Notes under the pieces: generated by a model
The model's database searches: none
What the model saw: the letters and a program-made list of their open reading frames with translations, nothing else
Told to the model about the DNA's origin: nothing
Shown here: in pieces, positions 46,516 through 54,057 of the stretch
Numbering within the stretch: the first letter of the stretch is position 1
How the letters are laid out: each line of letters begins with the position of its first letter
Made by a program: the position numbers and the translations under genes
Assembly: GCA_024244705.1 (NCBI GenBank)
Contig: JAAEOK010000077.1
Span: forward strand, 105,526 to 169,525
DNA: 64,000 bases
Reading direction: 5' to 3'
Source: Alphaproteobacteria bacterium
GTDB lineage: Bacteria; Pseudomonadota; Alphaproteobacteria; JAAEOK01

Positions 46516-47871
46516 TCAGGCGGCAGCCCGTTCGATTTCCTTGACCTCTTCTGCGGCCCGCATCCTCACAATGTTGGAACCGAAGTCGAGACCCATCAGC
46601 TCAACCTGTTTCGGGATGCGCAACAAGCCCATGCCGTTGAGGATCTTGCACACGACCCACGCCGGGACAAAGCCGAGCACCCAGAACATGATGACGGCGC
46701 CGATGGTATTGCCCCACGGCGATATCGTGGCATAGCCCTCATAGGGCGAGGACGGATGGCCCCACAGCACGAAGCCGCAGATCACCAGGCCGATGAACCC
46801 GGCATAGCCGTGCACCGCAACCGCGCCGACCGCGTCGTCGACCTTGAATTTGGCTTCGACCCAGTAGTGCAGCTTGTACATCAGCCAGGTACCGACACCA
46901 CCGATGACCATGGCCTGGATCGGGTGGTAGAGGTCGTTCCCCGCCGAGGCGGTGATGATGCCGGCAAGGCCGCCGGAATAGGTCCAGAAGGCATCGCCCT
47001 TGGACACCACGTAGCCGGCCAGCATGCCGCCTGCGAGAGACATCAGGAAGTTGAAGGTGATGCCCGACAGGGTGGTCGGCGTCAGGTAGATGGTGGTCGC
47101 CGTCCACGTCGTCCCGGTAATCTGGCCGTCGATCCCGGCCGGGTCGATGATCGGCACGTTGCAGGCGACGTAGAAGCCCCAGAACCCGGTATAGATCAGG
47201 AACAGGCCGAGGCACACCAGCCACGGATTGTAGGGCGTGATGTCGAGCGCCTTGCCGTCCTTGGTGAACTTGCCGAGCCGCGGCCCGAGTACGACCAACG
47301 CGCCGAGCGCGGTGCCGCCGGCGATGGCATGAATGACTCCCGAGGCATAGGCGTCGTGATAGCCCAGCAACTGGACCATCCAGCCGCCGTAATGCCAGCC
47401 CCAGGCGGCGTCGATCACCCACGTTACCGAGCCGATCATCACCGCGAGGATCCAGAACGCGCCGGAACGAATCCGTTCGATCACCGCGCCCGAAACGATC
47501 GATGCGGCGGTCCACGAAAACAGCAGGAACGCGGCCCAGAAGACGCCGCTGATGCGGTCCTCGAGATGCGGTCCCATGAACGGACTCCACGCCACATAAT
47601 CGGCCGCGAAACCGTCCGGATCGAGACCACCGGTGATGCCGGGCCCGGCGGGCACCGCCCAATAGATCCACCAGCCGAAGAAGAACCAGGTGATGGTGAC
47701 CAGCGGGATCAGCATCGAGTTCTTCATCAGGGTGTGCATGTGGTTCTTGTGTCGGCTCGCACCGACCTCATACATGCAGAACCCGACATGGATGAGGAAC
47801 ATCAAGGCGACGGTGAGCCAATAGTAGAACTCGGTGAAAACCGTCGTTAAGGCAGCAATTTGGGTATCCAT
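46516..47871 (-). CDS. Divergent ammonium/amine transporter (Amt family)
   Basis: Channel-like transporter of 451 residues with about eleven membrane segments. The Amt core is recognisable: a first pore His in YASGVIHAIAGGTALGALVV, a second in AVAVHGYAGFIGLV, and PYNPWLVCLGLFLIYTGFWGF between. The usual DFAGSTVVH signature is altered, so this is a divergent Amt. It may carry ammonium or, given the neighbours, methylamine-like substrates. GGGGG-rich site lies seven bases before the ATG. No PII (GlnK) gene accompanies it, unlike most amtB operons; the small protein at 46249 is there instead. Confidence 0.88.
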   Translation of the reverse strand: MDTQIAALTTVFTEFYYWLTVALMFLIHVGFCMYEVGASRHKNHMHTLMKNSMLIPLVTITWFFFGWWIYWAVPAGPGITGGLDPDGFAADYVAWSPFMGPHLEDRISGVFWAAFLLFSWTAASIVSGAVIERIRSGAFWILAVMIGSVTWVIDAAWGWHYGGWMVQLLGYHDAYASGVIHAIAGGTALGALVVLGPRLGKFTKDGKALDITPYNPWLVCLGLFLIYTGFWGFYVACNVPIIDPAGIDGQITGTTWTATTIYLTPTTLSGITFNFLMSLAGGMLAGYVVSKGDAFWTYSGGLAGIITASAGNDLYHPIQAMVIGGVGTWLMYKLHYWVEAKFKVDDAVGAVAVHGYAGFIGLVICGFVLWGHPSSPYEGYATISPWGNTIGAVIMFWVLGFVPAWVVCKILNGMGLLRIPKQVELMGLDFGSNIVRMRAAEEVKEIERAAA

Positions 47872-48274
47872 TCTAATTCCCCCTGTTCGTTTTGGGATGC
47901 GCCGGCGCGAGTGAACTGGCTGCCGCGGGGCCGCGGCTTGCCCACTCTAGTGCGCCGACACCTGCCGAATCGCGTGACGGATTTCCCTTGATTCTTGTGG
48001 CAACCCTCCAGCGCGGAACGCTGCCCGGAAATACTCCAAGCTGCGCCCGGTGCCGAAAACACGATCCAGAATGTACGTCTGCAGGAAGATGGAGCACCCC
48101 ACGGATGCGGGGACCATCTCGGTCCATTTCGGCCCGGGATTGCCCCGGGCCCGCAGAATTCTCTGCATTTATTGTCTGCCAGTAATGGAATTTTCATAGT
48201 ATTCCAAATTGGAAGCGGGGGGAAGGCTTGAACCGGCGCCGACCCGTGGCCATAAACGAATTGGTAAGTCTTGA
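47872..48274. other. Intergenic region upstream of Amt gene with TTCCAA palindrome
   Basis: About 400 bases between the divergent Amt gene and an uncharacterised plus-strand gene. It contains a 13-base palindrome TTCCAA-A-TTGGAA at 48202-48214 and a CCCGGG-rich inverted repeat near 48147-48163. Neither is tied to a known regulator. I looked for a sigma-54 site (GG-N10-GC with proper spacing) before the Amt gene and did not find a convincing one. Short frames in this stretch show no family features. Confidence 0.4.
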
Positions 48275-48880
48275 ATGGAGCGCGACGAAAGCATGGGTGC
48301 AACGGCAGGCGAACGGGCCAGCGACAACGGCGGTGCCCTGCGACGCCACTTTCTCGGCTGGCAATGCCGGATTCGCCAGCACGCGGTTCGTCATAACGGC
48401 GGCAGACCGGGCACCGGCATGCGGCCGCGCCTGCTCGCCGCCGATGGCGAGGAACTCGCCCCGGCCGTCACGGTATTGATCGTGCCGCGAGAGCCGGCCG
48501 AGAGCATTGCGCTGTTCCGTTACCAGGTGATGCGCACCCATGACCCGGCGCAGCGTTATCAGCGCGCCGTCGAAATCCTGTCGTCGACCTATTTTCAGCA
48601 TCCGGCGGAATTCTCCGATGTCATGACGGCGGCGTTCGGACCGGGTTCGGTCCTGGCCGCAACGCTCGTCGAACAACGCGCCTGCATTCTTGAATTCGCC
48701 CAATTCAACCAAAATTACCGTATCCCGTGCACGGTCGGCGCGCTGGCGGCCGACGACCCGTCCTTCGTGGCGACGTTCTGGCACAATTGCCTGTTCAACT
48801 CCTCTTTGCCCGGCGACGTTTCGATCCTCTCCTTCGAACCGGACTGGCCGGCCGCCGCCGCCGATCCGCCCACAATCTGA
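48275..48880 (+). CDS. Uncharacterised protein
   Basis: Protein of 201 residues I do not recognise. The second half has the regularity of a real gene: TVLIVPREPAESIALFRYQV, YQRAVEILSSTYFQHPAEF, VEQRACILEFAQFNQNYRI and FVATFWHNCLFNSSLPGDV. There is no signal peptide or membrane segment. Two starts are possible (48275 and 48293, the latter with GGAG ten bases upstream). It is the only plus-strand gene between the two modules and converges with module B's last gene. Confidence 0.6.
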   Translation: MERDESMGATAGERASDNGGALRRHFLGWQCRIRQHAVRHNGGRPGTGMRPRLLAADGEELAPAVTVLIVPREPAESIALFRYQVMRTHDPAQRYQRAVEILSSTYFQHPAEFSDVMTAAFGPGSVLAATLVEQRACILEFAQFNQNYRIPCTVGALAADDPSFVATFWHNCLFNSSLPGDVSILSFEPDWPAAAADPPTI

Positions 48881-48897
48881 GGCACCGGCAAGGTCTT

Positions 48898-49293
48898 TCA
48901 AAACTTCCGATAGGCCGTGTTCAACGCCACCATCGGGTGGTTCGGCGACATTTGGAACTTGATCAGCAGTTCGCGCGCCACCATGTCGCGGTCCTGCTGG
49001 TTGTCGGGCAACTCCATTTCCTCGGGGATGGTCACCCAGCCGTTGATGTTGCGATCGAACACCGCCGGGCGGCCTTCCTCATAGCCCATGTGTACGTCTT
49101 CCAGCCAATTGAGGTCGTCCCACCCCATCACCTCCAGGTATTTGGTGAGAAAGGGCGTGATGCGGTCGTAATCGGGCACCAAATTGACGTCGTAGCGATA
49201 GCCGATGTGCTGGCCGATTTCCTTTTCGCGCGCGCTGTCGAGGCCGTCGCCCTTGAGGTAACGGTCGACATCGTCCCGGGTCTCGTCGGTCAT
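48898..49293 (-). CDS. Small soluble protein at the end of module B
   Basis: Acidic protein of 131 residues without a domain I recognise. It has REKEIGQHIGYRYDVNLVPD, FLTKYLEVMGWDDLNWLEDV, RNINGWVTIPEEMELPDNQQ and FQMSPNHPMVALNTAYRKF. There is no signal peptide or membrane segment. It follows the FMN synthase gene by 12 bases and is surely in the same operon, so a role as an accessory subunit or assembly factor of the split synthase is plausible. That is inference only. Confidence 0.72.
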   Translation of the reverse strand: MTDETRDDVDRYLKGDGLDSAREKEIGQHIGYRYDVNLVPDYDRITPFLTKYLEVMGWDDLNWLEDVHMGYEEGRPAVFDRNINGWVTIPEEMELPDNQQDRDMVARELLIKFQMSPNHPMVALNTAYRKF

Positions 49294-49305
49294 GGCGCTG
49301 TCCTC

Positions 49306-50664
49306 CTAGAGATGGTGATAGTCGTCGACGCCGACGGTGTATTCGGTGCCCGCCAGCGGCACGCCGGCGATCGCCGAGGCCTCCATGGTCAAGGCGGCGA
49401 GGTCCTCGGGCTCGAGGGAGTGGACGTTGGTCTTGCCGCAGGCGCGGGCCATCATCTGGCATTCGATGGTCAGCGTATGGAGGAAGTTATAGACCCGCTC
49501 GGCAGCCGCATCGGGATCGAGCCGCTGGCGCAGGACGGGGTCCTGGGTCGCCACCCCGACCGGGCAGCGCCCGGTATGGCAGTGGTAGCAGAACCCGGCC
49601 TCGACCCCCATTTCCTTCTCGTAGTCGGCCTCGGGGATATCCTTGTTGCAGTTGAGCGCCATCATCGCCGAATGGCCGATCGCAATGGCGTCGGCACCGA
49701 GCGCCAGCGCCTTGGCGATATCGCCCCCGTTGCGGATGCCGCCGGCATAGATCAGCGAGATCTCGCCGCGCTTGCCGAGGTCGTCGATGGCGCGCCGCGC
49801 CTGACGGATCGCCGCCATGCCGGGAACCCCGGTCTCTTCGGTGGCGAGATGCGGGCCGGCGCCGGTCGAGCCTTCCATACCGTCGATATAGATGCTGTCG
49901 GGATCGCATTTGACGGCCATGCGAACGTCGTCATAGACGCGGGCCGCGCCGAGCTTGAGCTGGATCGGAATCTGCCAGTCGGTGGCCTCGCGAATCTCCT
50001 CGATCTTGAGCGCCAGGTCGTCGGGTCCGAGCCAATCCGGATGGCGCGCCGGCGAGCGCTGATCGATGCCGGCCGGCAGCGACCGCATCTCGGCGACCTG
50101 GTCGGTCACCTTCTGGCCCATCAGGTGGCCGCCGAGGCCGACCTTGCAGCCCTGGCCGATAAAGAATTCGCAGCCGTCGGCGAGCCGCAGATGGTGCGGG
50201 TTGAAGCCATAGCGCGACTGGATGTTCTGATAGAACCACTTGACCGAATAGCGGCGCTCGTCGGGGATCATGCCACCTTCGCCGGAACAGGTGGCAGTAC
50301 CCGCCATCGTGGCGCCACGGGCTAGTGCGGTCTTGGCCTCGTAGCTAAGGGCGCCGAAGCTCATGCCGGTGATATAGACCGGGATGTCGAGCACCATCGG
50401 CCGCTTGGCGCGCGCCCCGATGACTGTCTTAGTCTCGCATTTCTCGCGATAGCCCTCGATGACGAAGCGGGTCAAGGTTCCGGGCAGGAAGGTGAGATCG
50501 TCCCAATGGGGAATCTTCTTGAACAGCGAAAAGCCGCGCATGCGGTAACGGCCGAGCTCGGCCTTGACGTGGATATCGTCGATGACCTCGGGCGTGAAGA
50601 TCTTGCTTTGTCCGAGAATGTCCCGGTTGCGTTTCGAGTTGGTGGTATCGGTTTGCGTCGCCAT
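49306..50664 (-). CDS. FMN-dependent glutamate synthase domain protein (module B; GlxD/MgsC-like)
   Basis: Barrel-type synthase of 452 residues. It carries YITGMSFGALSYEAKTALAR, SGEGGMIPDERR, YIDGMEGSTGAGP and LIYAGGIRNGGD, all typical of the FMN-binding domain of glutamate synthase. The Cys motif is CYHCHTGRCPVGVATQ, so the first Cys of the usual C-x5-C-x4-C is replaced and a nearer Cys may stand in. The ATG at 50664 is preferred because AAAGGA lies nine bases upstream. It forms a split synthase with the next two genes upstream. N-methylglutamate synthase (MgsC) and GlxD have the same layout. Confidence 0.9.
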   Translation of the reverse strand: MATQTDTTNSKRNRDILGQSKIFTPEVIDDIHVKAELGRYRMRGFSLFKKIPHWDDLTFLPGTLTRFVIEGYREKCETKTVIGARAKRPMVLDIPVYITGMSFGALSYEAKTALARGATMAGTATCSGEGGMIPDERRYSVKWFYQNIQSRYGFNPHHLRLADGCEFFIGQGCKVGLGGHLMGQKVTDQVAEMRSLPAGIDQRSPARHPDWLGPDDLALKIEEIREATDWQIPIQLKLGAARVYDDVRMAVKCDPDSIYIDGMEGSTGAGPHLATEETGVPGMAAIRQARRAIDDLGKRGEISLIYAGGIRNGGDIAKALALGADAIAIGHSAMMALNCNKDIPEADYEKEMGVEAGFCYHCHTGRCPVGVATQDPVLRQRLDPDAAAERVYNFLHTLTIECQMMARACGKTNVHSLEPEDLAALTMEASAIAGVPLAGTEYTVGVDDYHHL

Positions 50665-50695
50665 GGGTGCCGTCCTTTGTCCGCGTCGCCCCCGG

Positions 50696-51544
50696 TCAGA
50701 GGACGATCTTCTTTTCCGTTGGCTCGAGATTGTCGTAGTTCCACAGCTGCTTACCGGCGACGATCTTGGTGAAATGGTCGACGCCTTTGTCGGGCAGCAG
50801 GTCATACATCTTGAGCTTGCGCGTCAGCCATGCGCGTTCGACGTCGTCCATTTCCCCGGGCACCGCATCGACGCCGAGATCCTTGATCTCGCCGCCGACA
50901 TAGATGGTGCCGTCATACATCGAATCGCCCAGATTCTTGCCGGCGTTGCCGCAGACGATCATCCGCCCACGCTGCATCATGAACCCGGAGAAGGCACCGG
51001 TATCGCCGCCGACGATAATGGTCCCGCCCTTCATGTCGATCCCGGTGCGCGAACCGACGCTGCCGCGGCAGACCAGATCGCCGCCGCGCAGGGCGGCGCC
51101 GAAGGTCGAGCCCGCGTTCTTTTCGATGATCACCGTGCCGGCCATCATGTTCTCGGCGCACGACCAGCCGACGCGGCCCTGGATACGCACATTCGGCCCG
51201 TCGATCAGGCCGATGCCGAAATAGCCCAAGCTGCCCTCGAATATCAGGTTCAGCCGGTTGAGGATGCCGACACCCAGCGAATGCTTGGCGCCCGGGTTCT
51301 TGACCACGATGGTGCCGTGGCCGTCATTCATCAACTCGCGGATTTTCTGATTGATGGCATTCGAATCCAAATCCTGGGCGTCGAACTCGGCGCGCTTGTT
51401 GAAGTCGACGCCGGGGGCGTCCGGATAAACGAAACTTTCGCCTTCCTCGGGCGAGAAGAAGGTCTGCTGGGTGCGGCCGGCGAGCTGCTCGGTGTGCATC
51501 CCCATGTCGTGGGAGACGTGCTCCCGATCGCTTACGCCTGCCAT
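50696..51544 (-). CDS. GXGXG-domain subunit (module B; GlxC/MgsB-like)
   Basis: Right-handed beta-helix subunit of 282 residues. It has AKHSLGVGILNRLNLIFEGS, VGWSCAENMMAGTVIIEKNA and GGTIIVGGDTGAFSGFMM, the repeated Gly pattern of the glutamate synthase C-terminal domain. In GOGAT this domain is structural and joins the amidotransferase to the FMN barrel. A 60-residue N-terminal extension (PEEGESFVYPDAPGVDF) precedes it. The start overlaps the stop of the amidotransferase gene (about 13 bases). Confidence 0.9.
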   Translation of the reverse strand: MAGVSDREHVSHDMGMHTEQLAGRTQQTFFSPEEGESFVYPDAPGVDFNKRAEFDAQDLDSNAINQKIRELMNDGHGTIVVKNPGAKHSLGVGILNRLNLIFEGSLGYFGIGLIDGPNVRIQGRVGWSCAENMMAGTVIIEKNAGSTFGAALRGGDLVCRGSVGSRTGIDMKGGTIIVGGDTGAFSGFMMQRGRMIVCGNAGKNLGDSMYDGTIYVGGEIKDLGVDAVPGEMDDVERAWLTRKLKMYDLLPDKGVDHFTKIVAGKQLWNYDNLEPTEKKIVL

Positions 51545-52467
51545 ACCCGAACCTCCTCGTCGTAAGGATCGTAGGTGTCGATCTCGTGCGGGATGATGGC
51601 GCGGATCGCGACCTCCTCCGAGGCCAGGGCGACCAGATCGTCGCTCTCGTAGAGCACCATCGGCTTGGCCGCCATCGTGTCCTTGGCCATGCCGAGACGG
51701 TCCTTGGTCGCGACCACATAGGTGAAGACGCCGTCGATTTCCTCGATCGACTGGCGCAGCGAATCCTCGAGCGAGTGGCCGTTGTCGAGCTTGTCGGCGG
51801 TGTAGACCGCGAGCAGCTCGGAATCGCAGCTCGACACGAAGCGGTGGCCGCGGCGTTCCATCTCGCGGCGCATGATCCAGTAGTTGGTGATCTGGCCGTT
51901 ATGGACCACCGAAATGTCGTTGTAGGGATAGGCCCAATAGGGATGGGCCGAGCGGATATCGACATCCGATTCGGTCGCCATTCGGGTGTGGCCGATGGCA
52001 TGGGTGCCGGTGAACCCGTTCAGACTGTATTGATTCGACACCACGGTGGCGTCGCCGAGATCTTTGATCAGTTCGAGGGCGTTGCCGACCGACAGGATCT
52101 CTGCGCCTTCGACATCCTCGATGAACTCGGCCAGCCGCTTGAGGTCGCCGTCGAAGCGGACGCGATAGCGGTAGGCGTATTCGGTGGCCTCCTCGGCGGC
52201 GACGATTTCCCCGCCCATCTCGAGGATGCGCTCGTCGACCAGCGCGCGGCGGGCCCGGATCTCGTGGTGAATCTTGAACCCGGTGGCCAAGTCCTCCTGC
52301 TCGGCGACCTTGAAACGGATCACGTATTCGCCCGGTCCGGGAACGCCGTAGACGGCGAACCCGGTCGAATCGGGCCCTCGATGCCTCAGCGACTGAAGCA
52401 TGGCGGTCATCTCGGAACCGATGTCCGAGGTGTTGCCGCGGTGGATGAGTCCGGCAATGCCACACAT
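51532..52467 (-). CDS. Class II glutamine amidotransferase subunit (module B; GlxB/MgsA-like)
   Basis: Glutaminase subunit of 311 residues starting MCGIAGLIHRG (Cys2 nucleophile). SLRHRGPDSTGFAVYGV, HTRMATESDVD, VHNGQITNYW and SSCDSELLAVYTADK complete the class II fold. It is parallel in every motif to the 44.4 kb protein of module A, but the two are diverged through the middle region. In a MgsABC-type enzyme it would release the amine from a gamma-glutamyl-amide rather than ammonia from glutamine. Confidence 0.9.
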   Translation of the reverse strand: MCGIAGLIHRGNTSDIGSEMTAMLQSLRHRGPDSTGFAVYGVPGPGEYVIRFKVAEQEDLATGFKIHHEIRARRALVDERILEMGGEIVAAEEATEYAYRYRVRFDGDLKRLAEFIEDVEGAEILSVGNALELIKDLGDATVVSNQYSLNGFTGTHAIGHTRMATESDVDIRSAHPYWAYPYNDISVVHNGQITNYWIMRREMERRGHRFVSSCDSELLAVYTADKLDNGHSLEDSLRQSIEEIDGVFTYVVATKDRLGMAKDTMAAKPMVLYESDDLVALASEEVAIRAIIPHEIDTYDPYDEEVRVWQA

Positions 52468-52502
52468 GGCTTGTCCTTCTCCTCAATGAACCCGTGCCGC
52501 AA

Positions 52503-53975
52503 CTACGGCAGGCAGTCCCAATAGGACTCGAGGTCCCAATTGGTGACGGTGTGATTGAATCTTTCCCACTCGTCCCGCTTGTAGTGCGTGAACACCCGGT
52601 ACATTTCGTCCGGCATGGCTTGCTTGATGACCTCGTCCTTGTCGAGCGCATTCAGGGCGTCGCCGAGGGACATGGGCAGTCTCTTGACCTGCTTGCCGGC
52701 CTCCATCGCCTCGTAGATGTTGCGCTCTTCCGGCTCGCCCGGATCTATGTCGCGCTCCATGCCGTCGCCGAAGGCCTGCAGAAGCGCGGCCCCCATCAGG
52801 TAGGGATTGACCATGGAATCGACCGAGCGGTACTCGAAGCGGCCGGGGGCGGAAATGCGCAGCGCACAAGTCCGGTTCTGATAGCCCCAATCGGCGAAGA
52901 CCGGCGCCCAGAATCCGGTGTCCCAAAGCCGCCGGTAGGAGTTGACGGTCGAGGAGCCGATGGCGGTCAAGGCGTCCAAGTGTTCCATCACGCCGCCAAC
53001 GCACTGCAGGCCGACCGGGCCGGGCTTGCGTTCGTCGATGCTCGGGTCCGGCAGAAACAGGTTCTTGCCACCCTCGCGATAGGTGAAGGCATCTTCCAAC
53101 CCCGGTAGGGACTCGTGGCCGAGCGGGTTGAGACGATCTTCACCGCCCGTCCACAGTGATACGTTGTGATGGCAGCCCGAGGCGGAAACACCCATGAACG
53201 GCTTCGACATGAAGCAGGCGATCAGCCCGTGCTCGCGGGCCGCCTGGGCACAAATCTGCCGATAGGTTGTGAGCCGATCGCTGTTGCGGAGTACGTCGTC
53301 GAACATCCAGTTGAGCTCGAGCTGGCCCGGCGCGTCCTCGTGGTCGCCCTGGATCATGTCGAGGCCCATAGCGCGTGCGTATTCCAGCACCGTCATGAAC
53401 ACCGGGCGCAGGCTTTCGAATTGATCGATGTGGTAGCAATTCGGCTTGGAGAATCCGCCGTCAGGCAGTCCGTCCTCGCCTTTCTTCAGCCACATCATCT
53501 CGGGCTCGGTACCGGCCCTCAGATGCATGCCGCCGTATTTCTCCTGGAACTGCTGGTGGAGGATGCGAAGATTGCCGCGGCAATCCGAGGTCAGGTGGCC
53601 GCCCGGATTTATCGGTTCCTCGCGATTGCGGAAGCAGGTGCAGTAGACCCTTCCGACCCGCTTGTCCCAAGGGATCTGCACGAAGGTCTCGGGATCGGGG
53701 ATACCGACCAACTCCGACGATTCCGGTCCGTAGCCGATATAGTGGCCGTGGCGGTCGACGAACAGGTTGGCGGTCGAACCGTAAACGAGCTGGAACCCCC
53801 TTTCGGCGATCCGCTCCCAGTGATCGGCCGGAATGCCCTTGCCGACGATGCGGCCGGTGACCGAGACGAACTGGAAGTAGATATAGGTGATACCGAGCTC
53901 GTTGATCTTCGCCCGCACCTGCTTGACCAGTTCGTCGCGGCCCTCTTGTTCGACATGAGCTTGCAGTTCGGTCAT
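52503..53975 (-). CDS. Glutamine-synthetase-family ligase of module B (GmaS/GlnT-like)
   Basis: ATP-dependent ligase of 490 residues. It has AGTEPEMMWLK, GDHEDAPGQLELNW, SSTVNSYRRLWDTG and GRFEYRSVDSMVNPYL, the usual metal, ATP and Arg motifs. The His loop reads SASGCHHNVSLW: the first His is kept but the second His of GlnA (HxH) is Asn and the NGSG loop is Ser-Ala-Ser-Gly. The N-terminal loop carrying Asp50/Ser53 in GlnA reads LVYGSTANLF, so the ammonium Asp is absent. GAGGGG precedes the ATG at 53975. A palindrome lies 32 bases upstream. Substrate likely an amine other than ammonia. Confidence 0.86.
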   Translation of the reverse strand: MTELQAHVEQEGRDELVKQVRAKINELGITYIYFQFVSVTGRIVGKGIPADHWERIAERGFQLVYGSTANLFVDRHGHYIGYGPESSELVGIPDPETFVQIPWDKRVGRVYCTCFRNREEPINPGGHLTSDCRGNLRILHQQFQEKYGGMHLRAGTEPEMMWLKKGEDGLPDGGFSKPNCYHIDQFESLRPVFMTVLEYARAMGLDMIQGDHEDAPGQLELNWMFDDVLRNSDRLTTYRQICAQAAREHGLIACFMSKPFMGVSASGCHHNVSLWTGGEDRLNPLGHESLPGLEDAFTYREGGKNLFLPDPSIDERKPGPVGLQCVGGVMEHLDALTAIGSSTVNSYRRLWDTGFWAPVFADWGYQNRTCALRISAPGRFEYRSVDSMVNPYLMGAALLQAFGDGMERDIDPGEPEERNIYEAMEAGKQVKRLPMSLGDALNALDKDEVIKQAMPDEMYRVFTHYKRDEWERFNHTVTNWDLESYWDCLP

Positions 53976-54006
53976 CGCATGTCCCCTCTGTCGTTATCGA
54001 ATACAA

Positions 54007-54023
54007 GGTCTGCACAGCAGACC
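54007..54023. promoter_or_regulatory. GGTCTGC-ACA-GCAGACC palindrome upstream of module B ligase
   Basis: Perfect seven-base arms with a three-base centre, between the flavoprotein stop and the ligase start. It could be a regulator site or a hairpin in the leader of the ligase message. No T-run follows, so it is not a terminator. Confidence 0.4.
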
Positions 54024-54057
54024 AACTGAATACCAATTATCGCGCCGGCCACGGCCC

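Noticed and set aside
46285..47850. 521-residue plus-strand frame opposite the Amt gene
   Set aside because: Rich in Arg, His and Asp with no recognisable domain; the Amt protein on the other strand explains the openness.
47892..48185. Short plus-strand frame upstream of the Amt gene
   Set aside because: Low-complexity composition and no Shine-Dalgarno site; the stretch is better read as a promoter region.
47872..48274. Sigma-54 promoter expected before an amt gene
   Set aside because: No GG-N10-GC element with correct flanks was found on the minus strand; the regulation of this Amt is left open.
48727..50325. 532-residue plus-strand frame opposite the FMN synthase
   Set aside because: Antisense shadow without domain or ribosome site; the minus-strand gene is clear.
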